DNA of 64,000 bases from Scylla paramamosain (lineage: Eukaryota > Arthropoda > Malacostraca > Decapoda > Portunidae). The notes beneath the pieces were generated by a model. It did not search any database, was not told where the DNA came from, and saw nothing but the letters and a program-made list of their open reading frames with translations. The stretch covers positions 543,501 through 607,500 of the forward strand of contig NW_026973714.1 of the NCBI RefSeq assembly GCF_035594125.1, given 5' to 3'. A program made the translations under genes and the position numbers. Below, in pieces: positions 37,237-48,999 of this stretch. The stretch's first letter is position 1, and every line of letters starts with the position of its first letter.

Positions 37237-38035
37237 GAGACAAGACACAAGCAAGAAAAAAAAAACATGGACGAAGGAGATAGAAACAAGAGACACAGGA
37301 GAAGGAAAGAATGTACGAATGATAAAAAAAAAAGAGACAAAGGAGATAAACAATAGAAACACGACACATGAGAAAAAGAAAAAAGACAAGAAAAAAAGGA
37401 ACAAGGGAGAGGAAAGGAAGAAGCAACGGAAGTGAAAAATAGGAACACAAGACAAAAGTGAAGGAAAAGACGAGGAAAGAAGAAATGAGGAAATAAACAG
37501 GAAAATGTCAATACAATGTGATGATAATTTTCCACGTACAAGAAAGTATCAGTGGTTGTTGTTGTTTATCGTGAGACAAAGACAAAGGTGCGAAATGTTG
37601 TCAGCGTTAATTAATTACTATGAGGAATGAAAGGGATTGTGTGACTTGCTTTTATGTTCACTCCATTATAGACGACCCTTTGTGTCCCTTCCTTCTGAGT
37701 CCCGCCACAAGACACACTCAGCTGGTAATAATGAGACGACAACGTGTGTGTGTGTGTGTGTGTGTGTGTGAGTGATACTGGTTCGTATTCTGAAACACTT
37801 CCTTCTCTCACGCAGAATATTTTCAGAGGGCACAGAGATAAACAGTCGTGTTCTAACTGGTGGCTTCTTCAGTGAATGGCCAGAATTCTTGTTAAATTAT
37901 CACTGCAATCATAGAAACATCCTTGATAACAACCTTGCCTGTCAGTACAGCTTGATACAGCTTGATAAAAAAAAAAAAAAAGTCGAGAAGAAACGAGGTC
38001 CATTACCGTACCACGAATCAGGCACTGTTAGGTAT
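36340..38035. other. No supported gene
   Basis: Apart from (AC)n at 37177, (GT)n at 37744-37770 and the A/G-rich tract, 37815-37860 carries a sequence like the 129-bp unit of 32.1 kb. Confidence 0.5.
37177..37234. repeat. (AC)n array
   Basis: About 29 AC units, followed by a 230-bp A/G-rich tract (37250-37490). Confidence 0.97.
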
Positions 38036-38305
<270 letters not shown>

Positions 38306-38659
38306 CCCAACCTGTCTGAATGTCTGATCACAATGATTCCTGTGACTACTATCACGCTCCACGGCGGGGATGAGATGTGGCAATCACGATCATGCGAGAA
38401 ACGCGAGGCCCACCTTGGCCAGACATGAGTGTTCGGTTGTGTCATCCAAACACTCAGGTAGACCGATTCCTTAGAGGTGACCAGACGCCGCGGGGTCATC
38501 TGTCATCTACATAAAAAATCCATTGTCTGCAAACTCTCTATAGGTACTGATTAGGAAGAAGAAACCAACAAGAATTTAACTATTCCTTACCAGCGTCATC
38601 CTTCTTCTTACGCCACATTAAATACAAATATTAAGTTCTCTTTGTTTAATTTTAATGCT

Positions 38660-38895
38660 GCTTGCTAAGAATATTAAACTTTTAAAATATAAACAGATTT
38701 TCTTAAAGCATCTACCCACACGCATATCCTGAGCACAGAACACGGAATGCTCCTCAGACGTTGTTAACCTCAATGCAGCTTGATTGAGACTGCTACTTAT
38801 AAGATATCAATAGATCTTCTCAATGCATCTGTCCCCACGCCAGTCCTGGGAGCTGACAACGGAATACTCCTCAGACTGGAACACGTCCTTGGTGG
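38660..38895. repeat. ~117-bp diverged tandem duplication
   Basis: GCATCTACCCACACGC (38708) and GCATCTGTCCCCACGC (38825) begin parallel blocks sharing GGAATGCTCCTCAGAC-type sequence. The upstream halves also match (ATATAAACAGATTTTCTTAA versus ATATCAATAGATCTTCTCAA). Confidence 0.8.
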
Positions 38896-38899
38896 TGAA

Positions 38900-40488
38900 T
38901 GCTGACGGCGACCCTTGAGCCAGATGATCAAGGCTTTTGCTACGAGAGCTTAACATGCCCTTCCTTTGAACCATCTGACCGAGTCAGCGGCGTAACGCCG
39001 TCTGTTTTCACAGTGTATATAATACGTAACAACAGCGGAGCTCGAAATAGAAGGGTGGGCTAAAGCAAAAAAATTGGTGGTGACCTAAAATTAGCCCTGT
39101 ATTCTGATCCCGAAAATAGCAGCTTAGGGTTTTCCCGCAATTCTAATTCCTCTAATCTACTAAAATGTACAAAAAAAAATAAAAAAAAAATAATTAATAA
39201 ATAAATAAATAAATAATTAAAAAAAAAAAATCAATTCTCAAGTTTTGCAAGGAGGTTGTAAGAACACCAGGGGACTTTGGCCTCAAGGAAAATGAAACTC
39301 ACAAAAAGGGAGTGCGACATGCCGGCTTCTGAACACTATACCACTGCAAATCTCTGCACTCCTTTCCGACAGGCAACTTGATCTAGACAGCTACAGACCA
39401 GACGGCAACCCTCAGAAAACACTCCAACACCAAATGCGGCTTGTCACCACCACACACTTCCGCTGTCTCACAAAATCATCTCCCTCAGCAACTTAATTGA
39501 TGCGGCTCGTCCACACATGTCTGGGACACGCCCCACCCAGCTCGTGTGAAATGACTAAAGAGTAATAGTTGGGAATGAACGGCAGCACCCACTCACTTCC
39601 TGCACACTATTTCACAAGCGCGATAAGACTGACCTCTGATTCCTCACCACCAGATGTTTGAGACGCAGTCATGCATTCCTGATTTTTTTTTTTCTCTCTC
39701 TCTCTTTTAAGGATTATTTTCAGAGGCTACTGAGAATATTAGCTTTTTTTTCTGTTCTGTTGATGGTGTACAGCTCTTGTTCACCAATGACAATGATCTG
39801 GAAGACATCTCTTGTAACTCTATCGGTTTCCACTAAAGTCAATTAAAAGCAGGTGAAACAAGACGCCGAGACGAGGGCGCGACCACACAAAACCCGCCAA
39901 GGAAGACGCGGCGGCATTCCAGCTTTTTCTTGGCCCATTCCACCAAGGCAGTAATTACAAACATTAACTGAACCCACCAAACTCATGAACATTTATCATT
40001 TGGGTGAAGGAAATTACAGAGACCCCACGGAAGAAGAAGGCAGGTTTTCATTCCCGCGGCTGCGTCCCTCACGCCAGCGAAGCATCACGATTACTGCACA
40101 TGCTCAAATAAATAAATAAATAAATAAATAAATAAAAGATAGCTGCACATTGTATCTTGGGTAATTCCTGCGCTTTCCTTCCTTGGCTTCTGAGCAAGTT
40201 GCCTAGATAAGTCATTAATATTTTTGTTTGGAATAATTTCGCTGCCTTCTGGCGTTCATTTACCAAAACCTTTAATTGTGGGTGCGCAATAAAGGCTTCC
40301 TTCACATATTGCTCACTTCACGCTTACGTTGCAGCTCAAGTAATCTCGTTTCGGTAATACGCGTCAAGAGGGGAGCATAACGCTGGTATATTGTATTTCA
40401 TTAGTAGCTTAATAGCGGGACTCAAAACCATCTTGCACTCCACTCGTATTGAGGTCAAGCAGCGTACTTACATCAGTATCATCATCAT
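38900..40488. other. No supported gene
   Basis: An A-rich AAATA tract at 39165-39230 and (AATA)n at 40108-40136; otherwise unique sequence. Confidence 0.55.
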
Positions 40489-40513
40489 CAGTAGTAGTAG
40501 TAGTAGTAATAAC

Positions 40514-40556
<43 letters not shown>

Positions 40557-40568
40557 ATAGTAGTAGTG
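40489..40568. repeat. (TAG)n array
   Basis: About 26 TAG units with TAA and ACA interruptions, preceded by (ATC)n. Confidence 0.95.
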
Positions 40569-40938
40569 AGTTTTTGCATGTAATATTTAGTAGTTTAAAA
40601 CTAATATAATAGACCATTGATGAAAGGATATTTGTTTCTATTAAGTTAAATTCTCAGCATGTAATATTAAATAATTTATAAAATTAAGATTTAGCAGTGA
40701 GTTAAAGCCTAATTAATATTGTGGCAGCAGTTGCGGTTATACTCTAAGGTTGAATGACAATATATTGGTTTATTGTTAAATGAACATATAATTTTTAGGA
40801 TAACCTGAAAAATAAAAAAGTGCGCAAAGGTTGTTTCTTGCCTCTTTATCAAAACAGTCTAGTTCACGATATTTAAAGTCTAGCCTACTCGCTGACAAAA
40901 ATGTTAAATAGCTGCGGTATCTTGACCGTGCAAAGGAA

Positions 40939-40989
<51 letters not shown>

Positions 40990-41010
40990 CAGTAGTAGTA
41001 GTAGTAGTAC

Positions 41011-41058
<48 letters not shown>

Positions 41059-41086
41059 ACAATAGAAGGAAGAAAACTTTCGAGAA

Positions 41087-41146
<60 letters not shown>
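40939..41146. repeat. (TAG)n then (CT)n
   Basis: About 40 TAG units (40939-41058) are followed by about 27 CT units (41092-41146). Confidence 0.96.
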
Positions 41147-41148
<2 letters not shown>

Positions 41149-41587
41149 GTGTATAGATTTTTGCTGTTCTTATTCTTTAGTATCTTCTATTCATGGTAAC
41201 CCTTTTACTTCCAGCACGTGGTAACGCTCAGCACAAAAGCATCATTCATCCATTCCCTCTCCATTCCCACTCACTCACTTCAATCAAACAACAACCAGCA
41301 AAAGTCACGGACATGCTGAGCTTCGACTAATTATTCCGACCTCTCGCTTCCTAGAAAGTAAATCTACAGTGTGAATTTTCTGGTAACAAGCTTTTCTCTT
41401 TGCTCTTAATTCTCAATGAGTGTTTTGCTCCTCGCCTGCCCATGACCTTGTAATGAATGCAGGTGAGGCAGGTATGTTTACCGCTAATTGATATCTCCGT
41501 GCAAATGAAATCCACCTGAGAATCGGGTGACTTCAAATTTCAGAGCCATTAATCAAGATAGGATAAGAAATAGCGGGTTAAAGCTTC

Positions 41588-41589
<2 letters not shown>

Positions 41590-41647
<58 letters not shown>

Positions 41648-41717
41648 TTAAATCATCCTTTTATGAAACGAAAGAGACACAAACCTTTTTTTTCTTACTG
41701 ATATAGAAATAACATTC

Positions 41718-41812
<95 letters not shown>

Positions 41813-41945
41813 TGATAAGTTCCTGGGAAGTTGAATATTATTGTTACTCTTATTAGTATCATAATAATTATTGAAATGACAAATACAAGAATAATAATCA
41901 TCATCATAACGTGCATCATTCTTTTTCATGCCTGCAATTCATGAG

Positions 41946-42017
<72 letters not shown>
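41590..42017. repeat. Three arrays: (GA)n, (GA)n, (CA)n
   Basis: (GA)n 41590-41643, (GA)n 41719-41811 and (CA)n 41945-42017, separated by AT-rich unique sequence. Confidence 0.96.
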
Positions 42018-42020
<3 letters not shown>

Positions 42021-42279
42021 CCCCTGGACCCCCACCCTCTCCCCTTCCATTCCTCCACCCGCCGTTCCTCCTCCTGGTCGGAAGCTTTCTTCCTGCTAAG
42101 TAAATTCCCTATAAAGGACAAATATTAGCTTGAGAAGTCTTTGCTTATAATTGGTATCGTCAAGCATCATGATAATGAAAACAAATAATTTGGTTCAACA
42201 CATCGGCAGTTCAATGACCGATATGGTTCTTGCATTAGCTAAAAAAAAGAAAAAAATAATACCCGTAAATCTTTTGTGC

Positions 42280-42604
42280 CCCTTTACAATAAACTGATCT
42301 CTTGCAGCATAACAGGATACAGGACAACACAACGCTGCACAACACAAACAAACATAACACACTTCCTCCACATATCACAATACATGCACCTTACAACACA
42401 ACACAAAACAACATACTGCCTTCTTACGACACAATACAACACTGTACAGTACACTTCCCTCACACAACACAACTCAACACAACACACTGCCCAAACACAA
42501 CACAACGACACAAAACAACACACGCCCTCTGACTACACACCACAACTCAACACACGCCCCCTTATAACACATGTCCATTACAACACAACACACTGCCCTA
42601 CATA

Positions 42605-42607
<3 letters not shown>
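42280..42607. repeat. ACAAC-rich minisatellite, about 40-bp period
   Basis: Imperfect units built from ACAACACAACACAC and CTGCCCT or CTTCCTC alternate for about 325 bp and run into (AC)n at 42607. The strand bias (almost no G) makes antisense frames open, but nothing coding is seen. Confidence 0.8.

Positions 42608-42680
<73 letters not shown>
42607..42680. repeat. (CA)n array
   Basis: About 36 CA units, growing out of the ACAAC minisatellite. Confidence 0.97.
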
Positions 42681-42684
<4 letters not shown>

Positions 42685-43314
42685 TGATACATGATAATGA
42701 ACACACAGGGCAAGTCAGCATACAAGCAACAAATGAACAGCACGTCACGGGATTAAGAGCAACACGTGAGGAAGGATTTGAGCAGAATAGAAAAACTGTT
42801 GCAATAAGTGATGAACGCGCAGTGAAGAGAAAAACAAATATTGCAGGGATTAACTTGGTACTTTGTCCTCGCCATTGCTGTCAACAACACGAGCAGTAAC
42901 AGCAGCGACACGTGGCATTAAATAACAACTATAACAAATGAATGATAGATCAAAGTACCGCATTCACTTGCTAAACAGATATGTACAGTGCATGACCGTG
43001 AATAAGTTTGAGTAATTGATTAATATGATTGGCTGAGTGGGTGAGACCAGTGACTGATTAAGAAAGAAAATGTAGCAGCCGACGTGAATGAATGAATGAA
43101 TGAATAGCTGAATGAATAAATGAATAAGAAAAAGAATAAAATAAATAAATAAGACAATTAAGGACTAACTTAATAGAATTTATGATGGCATCGTTACTTA
43201 TAAAACAAACAAACAAACAAACAAACAACAACGCAATATTCTAGAAACATGAAAAAAAAAAAAACTGACCGAGAGACAGACACGCAGGCAGGCAGTCAGA
43301 CAAAGTGGCAAGCA

Positions 43315-43315
<1 letters not shown>
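42681..43315. other. No supported gene
   Basis: AT-rich with short (GAAT)n at 43086-43105 and (AAAC)n at 43204-43228. Confidence 0.55.
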
Positions 43316-43538
<223 letters not shown>

Positions 43539-43668
43539 ATAAAGGAGGCTAACAGGACACTCAGTAATAAAGAAGAATACTCCAAATTGCAATGTAAGTT
43601 TGGGGCAAAATTGGTCAGCTTTAGGCAGCAAGACTTGTGGTGGTGTGATAAAAAATGGACTTTCATAG

Positions 43669-44010
<342 letters not shown>

Positions 44011-44282
44011 AAAAATTAACCTCACACAAGTGCATTATTATTACCTTTCCAGCTCGCCAGCACAGTACGTGTCTGTACATTCCCAGCATGTTGTGAAAGG
44101 CCACTAAAGGGGAAGGGGCGAGGTGGTAGCAACGCCTTTTCTCTGTGCTTATTCCCGTAGTGAGGAAAGTAGAGACAGACGAGGGGTGATTTTACAGAGT
44201 CCTCGCTGAACACTGATGGATGAGCCTGGTCTTGTCAATACCTACTTTCTTTGATAGGAATGACTGGGTTAGGTTAGATTAG

Positions 44283-44283
<1 letters not shown>

Positions 44284-44322
<39 letters not shown>

Positions 44323-44384
44323 AATGGTGGGTTGTGGTGGTTTTAGTGAGCTGGTTGTTGCAGTTGTGGTGGTGGTAATGGTGG

Positions 44385-44447
<63 letters not shown>

Positions 44448-44526
44448 ATAGTAGTAGTAGCAGTAGTAGTAGTAATAGTAGTAGCAGTAGTAGTAGTAGT
44501 AGCAGTAGTAGTAGTAGTAGTAGTAA

Positions 44527-44572
<46 letters not shown>

Positions 44573-44600
44573 CGCACCACCATCACCACCACCACCACCA
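44284..44600. repeat. (GTT)n and long (TAG)n, ending in (CAC)n
   Basis: (TTG)n 44284-44322; (TAG)n 44387-44571 with CAG and TAA variants, about 60 units; then (CAC)n 44574-44612. TTAGGTTAGATTAG at 44268-44281 is a short telomere-like run. Confidence 0.96.
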
Positions 44601-44705
44601 GCACCGCCACCACCAGTAACAGCAGAATTAGCAGTAAAAGTCAGATCATATCATGTTAACTTTATACCAATATCAAGTTGAGTCCCACGAGACCAGGATA
44701 GGAGA

Positions 44706-44912
44706 ACAATATATGGTAAAGCGCAGTAAAAGAAAGACAATATTGTAAGGCACAGAACAGGGAGGGCAGTGTACCGTGAGGCGCATTACTAAGGCCAGTA
44801 TATTGTGAGGCACATTACTAAGAGGAGCTGTGTATTATAAGGCACAGTACAAGAAAGGCAGTATATTGTAAGGCACAGTACAGGGAGGGCAGTGAGAGGC
44901 GAGGCGTAGTAC
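44706..44912. repeat. 31-bp minisatellite at the receptor exon donor
   Basis: About seven imperfect units resemble AGTATATTGTAAGGCACAGT followed by ACAAGAAAGGC. The array ends within a few bases of the GTGAGT donor of the minus-strand exon at 44917-45049, so it lies at the start of the following intron. Confidence 0.75.
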
Positions 44913-44916
44913 TCAC

Positions 44917-45049
44917 TGACGAGCGGTGTCTTCTCAGTGGGCGGCAGGGACTCTGATGGTCATGAGGAAGACAGTCATGGAGAGCAGCGCCGAGATGCCC
45001 TGAGTCACCTTCTCCCCGGATTCGCTCGGCACGTGGAACACCAAAAGGG
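44917..45049 (-). pseudogene. Nicotinic-type Cys-loop receptor M2 exon, 2-bp frameshift
   Basis: A strong acceptor (TTCCCTCTGTTCTCTGCAG) precedes position 45049, and a GTGAGT donor begins at 44916. The 133-nt segment reads LLVFHVPSESGEKVTQGIS then ALLSMTVFLMTIR. The frame then breaks and continues one phase over as ESLPPTEKTPLV. This matches the end of M1, the M1-M2 loop, the M2 pore helix and the start of the M2-M3 loop of nicotinic acetylcholine receptor subunits. It includes the GEK intermediate ring and the 9' leucine gate. Restoring one AG unit in a local AGAG run would make 135 nt, a whole number of codons. The 2-bp loss means either a pseudogene or allele, or a sequencing error. Flanking exons were not recognised in the window. 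Confidence 0.62.
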
Positions 45050-45074
45050 CTGCAGAGAACAGAGGGAAGGTACA

Positions 45075-45500
45075 TGTAGGTCAACAGTGAAGTTGATGGA
45101 GATGTTTAAGTGGCATAAGGGAGATGGCAACCAGAGGAAAGGTGTACATAGGTTAAAAGTGGTGATGATGGAGGTATTCAAGTGCCATAAGGGATATAAC
45201 AAGGTGACAAACAAAATATTCAGGGTTAGTAATCAGGAGAGGTAGGTTTTCTACAGGGACTGCCACTTGTAGGCCTCATCACTTCATGCACCAACCCATA
45301 TTTTGTCGTGTTATGTTCCTGTGGTTCTGATGGAGGTGTGCAAGTGGCATAAGGGAGACAACACGGTGATGTAGACAAGATTCTATATGGTCAATAATCA
45401 GGATGGGGCTAGAAGATGCTATAATTTTCTCAAGGAGTGACGAGGCTGGACCAAATCTTGAAGGAATACATCAGCAGGAGACATTTCCTCGTCTGTTTGA
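45075..45500 (+). mobile_element. Old, duplicated LINE C-terminal remnants (CR1-like)
   Basis: Three decayed copies of the MEVFKWHKGYN motif lie at about 45091-45120, 45166-45200 and 45330-45360. The second is followed by NKIFRVSNQ and by a CTACAGGGACTGCCACTTGT block like the 3' UTR of copies A-C. They correspond to the LIEVFKWYKGYNKGDVSKIL region of the intact copy C. The repetition of one short segment suggests tandem duplication after insertion. No functional frame remains. The fragments lie in the putative intron upstream of the receptor-like exon at 44917-45049. Confidence 0.6.
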
Positions 45501-45504
45501 GAAC

Positions 45505-45745
45505 TATTCCTAACTACCTAACTAAGAAATCAACAAATTCTAACAATCTAATTGAGAAATGAACTAACTCTAACAAGCTAAGAAATCAATTAATTCCAAC
45601 GAGGTAACTAAGAAATAAACAAATTCTAACAAGCTGACTAACAAATCAATGAATTCCAACAAGATAAACTAATTCTAACAAGCTAATTAAGAACTCCAGC
45701 TTATCCTAACAAACTACCTAAGAAATAAAATAATTCTAAAAAAAA
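45505..45745. repeat. ~32-bp degenerate minisatellite (CTAACAAG units)
   Basis: Units of the type TTCTAACAAGCTAACTAAG plus AAATCAACAAA occur about seven times with drift. The array runs up to the 3' end of the minus-strand SINE. Confidence 0.85.
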
Positions 45746-45756
45746 AACTAACCTAG

Positions 45757-45992
45757 AAAATTAATCTGTTTCCACGCCAGACAAGTTCCTCCCCCGCTGT
45801 TAGAGGAAGGGGAGGTGGTAAGCCATCCACCACGCCCCTCTGGGTCAGGGCGTCTCGGCAATACTGGCGGGGTGCAAGGTCACAACTCCTTGGCTTACGT
45901 CCAAATTGTCTTCACCAAGCCGGAGATTCGAACCCCGGACCCTAGTATTGTGTGTCGGGCGCGCTAACCACTGCACCACCAATCCTCTTAGG
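45757..45992 (-). mobile_element. tRNA-derived SINE
   Basis: On the minus strand the 5' end (about 45990) shows a pol III A box, TGGTGCAGTGGTTAGCGC (45961-45978). A B box, GGGTTCGAATCTC (45922-45934), lies about 30 nt downstream, the spacing of a tRNA gene. The tRNA arms are not otherwise intact, and about 150 nt of non-tRNA body follows (ending near 45757), so it is a SINE and not a functional tRNA. The body has self-complementary blocks around CACCTCCCC and GGCGTGGTGG. It lies between decayed LINE fragments. Confidence 0.75.
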
Positions 45993-46082
45993 CCTCTAAA
46001 TCTTTGACTGCTAATAACAAAGTAACGTTGGTGGGCAATTCTACTAAGCGAAAATTAAACCGAGTACAGTATAATGTTTTAC

Positions 46083-46560
46083 TATTTGTGTTGCAGATAA
46101 CGAGTGTCACAAACATACTGCTCCGGCTAAGTAATCAGAACAGGGCGAGAAATAATGGATTTAAGCTTGATAAAGTTTGGTTTTTGAAAAAGATACGCAG
46201 AAATTCATTTTCAAGGACAGTAATCAGTAACGGATGAATGGAATATAACAAGAGTGACAAACAAAATCCTTAGGGTTAATAATAAGGACAAGAAAAGAAA
46301 TAGTGGGTTCAAGCTTCATGCAGGTACATTTGAAAGAGATAAGAAGGCACTGGATCTCAACAACAATGGTGGATGACTGTAATGGACTCAGTAATCAGGT
46401 TGTTAAGGTTGAAAGAAAACCACACAAATTTATGGATAAGGGTGACAGGTGGATGCAGGTAAGAATGTTTTATACAGAGACTGCCACATATAAAACTGGT
46501 GACCTCTTGCAGCTTCTCTTATTTCCTTATGTTGGTAAGTGGTCTTTCCTTGAGTGTTGG
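46083..46560 (+). mobile_element. Old LINE C-terminal remnant (CR1-like)
   Basis: Translated pieces such as LSNQNRARNNGFKLDKVWF (about 46130-46185), DCNGLSNQVV (about 46376) and HKFMDKGDRWMQV (about 46425) match the C-terminus of copy C in order, with many substitutions and frameshifts. A decayed 3' UTR (TATACAGAGACTGCCACATAT) follows. It is much older than copies A-C. Confidence 0.65.
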
Positions 46561-47074
46561 CTTTGCACGTTATACACAGGCACGCTTAAGTAAACACTAA
46601 AACTCCATCGCCTCTGTTGAATCTTTTTTTTTTTTTTAAGTTAATGCAAAGTTGTACACGAGTATTTTACTGAACTTTAAAGAAACCACAGCAATCCTAC
46701 TTCATGAACATAATAACATAGGGATTAATAATAAAAACAGGTAGACAAAAAAAATAAAGAAATGAAAGAAACGTAAAATAAGACAAAAATAAATACAAGA
46801 AAACAATCAGTAATACAAAAGAATAACAAAAAATCAACACAATAAAAGGAAAATAGAACACAGAAGACAATTAAGAAAAAAAATTTGCACAAACTACAAA
46901 CAAATATATAAACCACACGGAAAAAAAAAAAGCAATACAAGGGGATACGCAAGGAACGCAGAGGAAGAGTACAAGGGAAAGACAGCCAGCGAGGAACACT
47001 TTGTCCTTAAAGAGGCAATTTGTGGACACCGCAGGAACCACACGATCTCATCTACACGTCATGGAAGCCAGGCA

Positions 47075-47215
47075 GCAGGAGGAGGAGGAGGAGGAGGAGG
47101 AGGAGGAGGAGGGTTGCGTAGGATGATGGGAAACCCCAGAGGTGAATGAGAAAGAGGAGGGGGAGAAGGAGGAGGAGGAGAAGGAGGAGGAGGAGGAGGA
47201 GGAGGAGAAAGAGGA
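47075..47215. repeat. (GGA)n/(AGG)n blocks
   Basis: Two clusters of GGA triplets, 47079-47111 and 47155-47215. Confidence 0.93.
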
Positions 47216-47261
47216 GAACACAACAAGTAAAAAACAGAAGGACTAAAAAGTTAACACTTCT

Positions 47262-47264
<3 letters not shown>

Positions 47265-47330
<66 letters not shown>

Positions 47331-47347
47331 AAATAAGCCAGAGCATG

Positions 47348-47408
<61 letters not shown>

Positions 47409-47459
47409 TGTGGTGAGAGAAGCTGTTTACATGTGTCAACTTTATGATTATGCATTATA

Positions 47460-47540
<81 letters not shown>
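47265..47540. repeat. (CT)n, (GT)n, (CT)n cluster
   Basis: (CT)n 47265-47328, (GT)n 47350-47410 and (CT)n 47462-47540, followed by TTCC-rich sequence to 47770. Confidence 0.96.
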
Positions 47541-47545
<5 letters not shown>

Positions 47546-47574
47546 GTCTCCTTCTCTTCCCTTCCATCTCTCCC

Positions 47575-47775
47575 CTCCTCCTTCCTTCCTTCCTTCCTTC
47601 CTTTCTTCCTTCCTTCCTTCTTTCCCTATTTGTCTCATTCCTTTCCTTCATCCCATTCCTTGCTTCCCCTTTTCTTCCCTCCTCCAACTTCTCTCCCTTC
47701 CTTCCTTCCTCCTTCCCTCCTCCCCCACACCACTTCCCTTATTCCTTCCTACCTTCCTTCACTCCATTCCTCTCT
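47575..47775. repeat. (CCTT)n-rich pyrimidine tract
   Basis: Imperfect CCTT units on a pyrimidine-only background. Confidence 0.85.
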
Positions 47776-47983
47776 CTTTTTCTTTCTTTCCTTATTGAAT
47801 TATGTAGATGAAGGAGGGAGTAAGAGAGGGAGAGAGGGAGGAAAGGAGGGAGAAAAGAAGGGATAAACATATGGTTAGGGCAAAGAAAAGACGGAGGAAA
47901 AGAGAGAAAGAAACACAAACAGAAAGGAACAAAGAGAAAGAAAAGTTGGAAAGAAAGAGACAGAAAGAAAAGAAAAGAATGGT

Positions 47984-47989
<6 letters not shown>

Positions 47990-48061
<72 letters not shown>

Positions 48062-48091
48062 CCAAACCCTTACACCCACCCAGCCACCCAT

Positions 48092-48124
<33 letters not shown>
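47990..48124. repeat. (GA)n then (CA)n
   Basis: (GA)n 47990-48059; (CA)n 48094-48124. A purine-rich tract precedes from 47805. Confidence 0.96.
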
Positions 48125-48126
<2 letters not shown>

Positions 48127-48427
48127 AAGATATATAAACAGAAGAAGCTATACAATGAATCAAGTAATAAAACAGGTAAGGGAGGCGCACCTGAGTTTGG
48201 CTGGAGTAATTAATTAGGCCGCAGGTAAAAATGAAGAAGCGAGCAATAGGAAGAGACAAATAAGTAATACATAGAGTCTACCTGTGGAAGTTAATACAAA
48301 GAGATAGTGATGAGAGTGTGGAGGAGATGAAAATGATAAGCATGCAGTTAAAAATTAGAGGTTATATTGTGCATGGGAAATATATTAGCAAGTAAACAGA
48401 AAGTAAGTTATAGGTAGAAGATTTGTA

Positions 48428-48430
<3 letters not shown>

Positions 48431-48513
<83 letters not shown>
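48431..48513. repeat. (GA)n array
   Basis: About 41 GA units. Confidence 0.97.
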
Positions 48514-48516
<3 letters not shown>

Positions 48517-48599
48517 GTACTGAATGGAGAATTGATAGACTGGTAGTAGTAATGACTGTTCTTTTCCTACTTTCTTCTTTCTCTTCTTAATTTCTCTTT

Positions 48600-48970
48600 C
48601 CGTGACTTTTTTCTATCTCTCCTCTTCTTTCTCTCTCTTTCCCTCTATATCCTCTTCTTTTTCTTTTTCTGTGACCTATTTTTTTTTTGTATTTTTCCTC
48701 TTTTTTCCCTCTCTTCTGTTCCTATTCCGTGACTTTTTTCAGCCTCTCCTCTTCTTTCCCTCTCTTTTTCTCTCTTTCCTCACTTTTTTCTGTAAGTCTC
48801 CTCTTCTTTCCTTTTCTTTTTCGGTGACGTATTTTTTTGTATTTTTCCTCTTTTTTCCCTCTCTTCTATTCCTATTCCGTGACTTTTTTCCAGCCTCTCC
48901 TCTTCTTTCCCTCTCTTTTTTCTCTCTTTCCTCATTTTTTTTCTGTAGCTCTCCTCTTCTTTCCGTCATT
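48600..48970. repeat. 160-bp pyrimidine-rich tandem array
   Basis: CCTATTCCGTGACTTTTTTC recurs at 48721 and 48881 (160 apart), with a partial unit from 48600. Internal blocks GTATTTTTCCTCTTTTTTCC and CTCTCCTCTTCTTTCC repeat in step. Confidence 0.9.
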
Positions 48971-48999
48971 CTCTCGGCTTCTTATTCCATGATACTGGA

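Noticed and set aside
45901..45992. Functional tRNA gene
   Set aside because: A and B boxes are present, but the acceptor and anticodon stems do not pair convincingly and a long body follows; SINE fits better.
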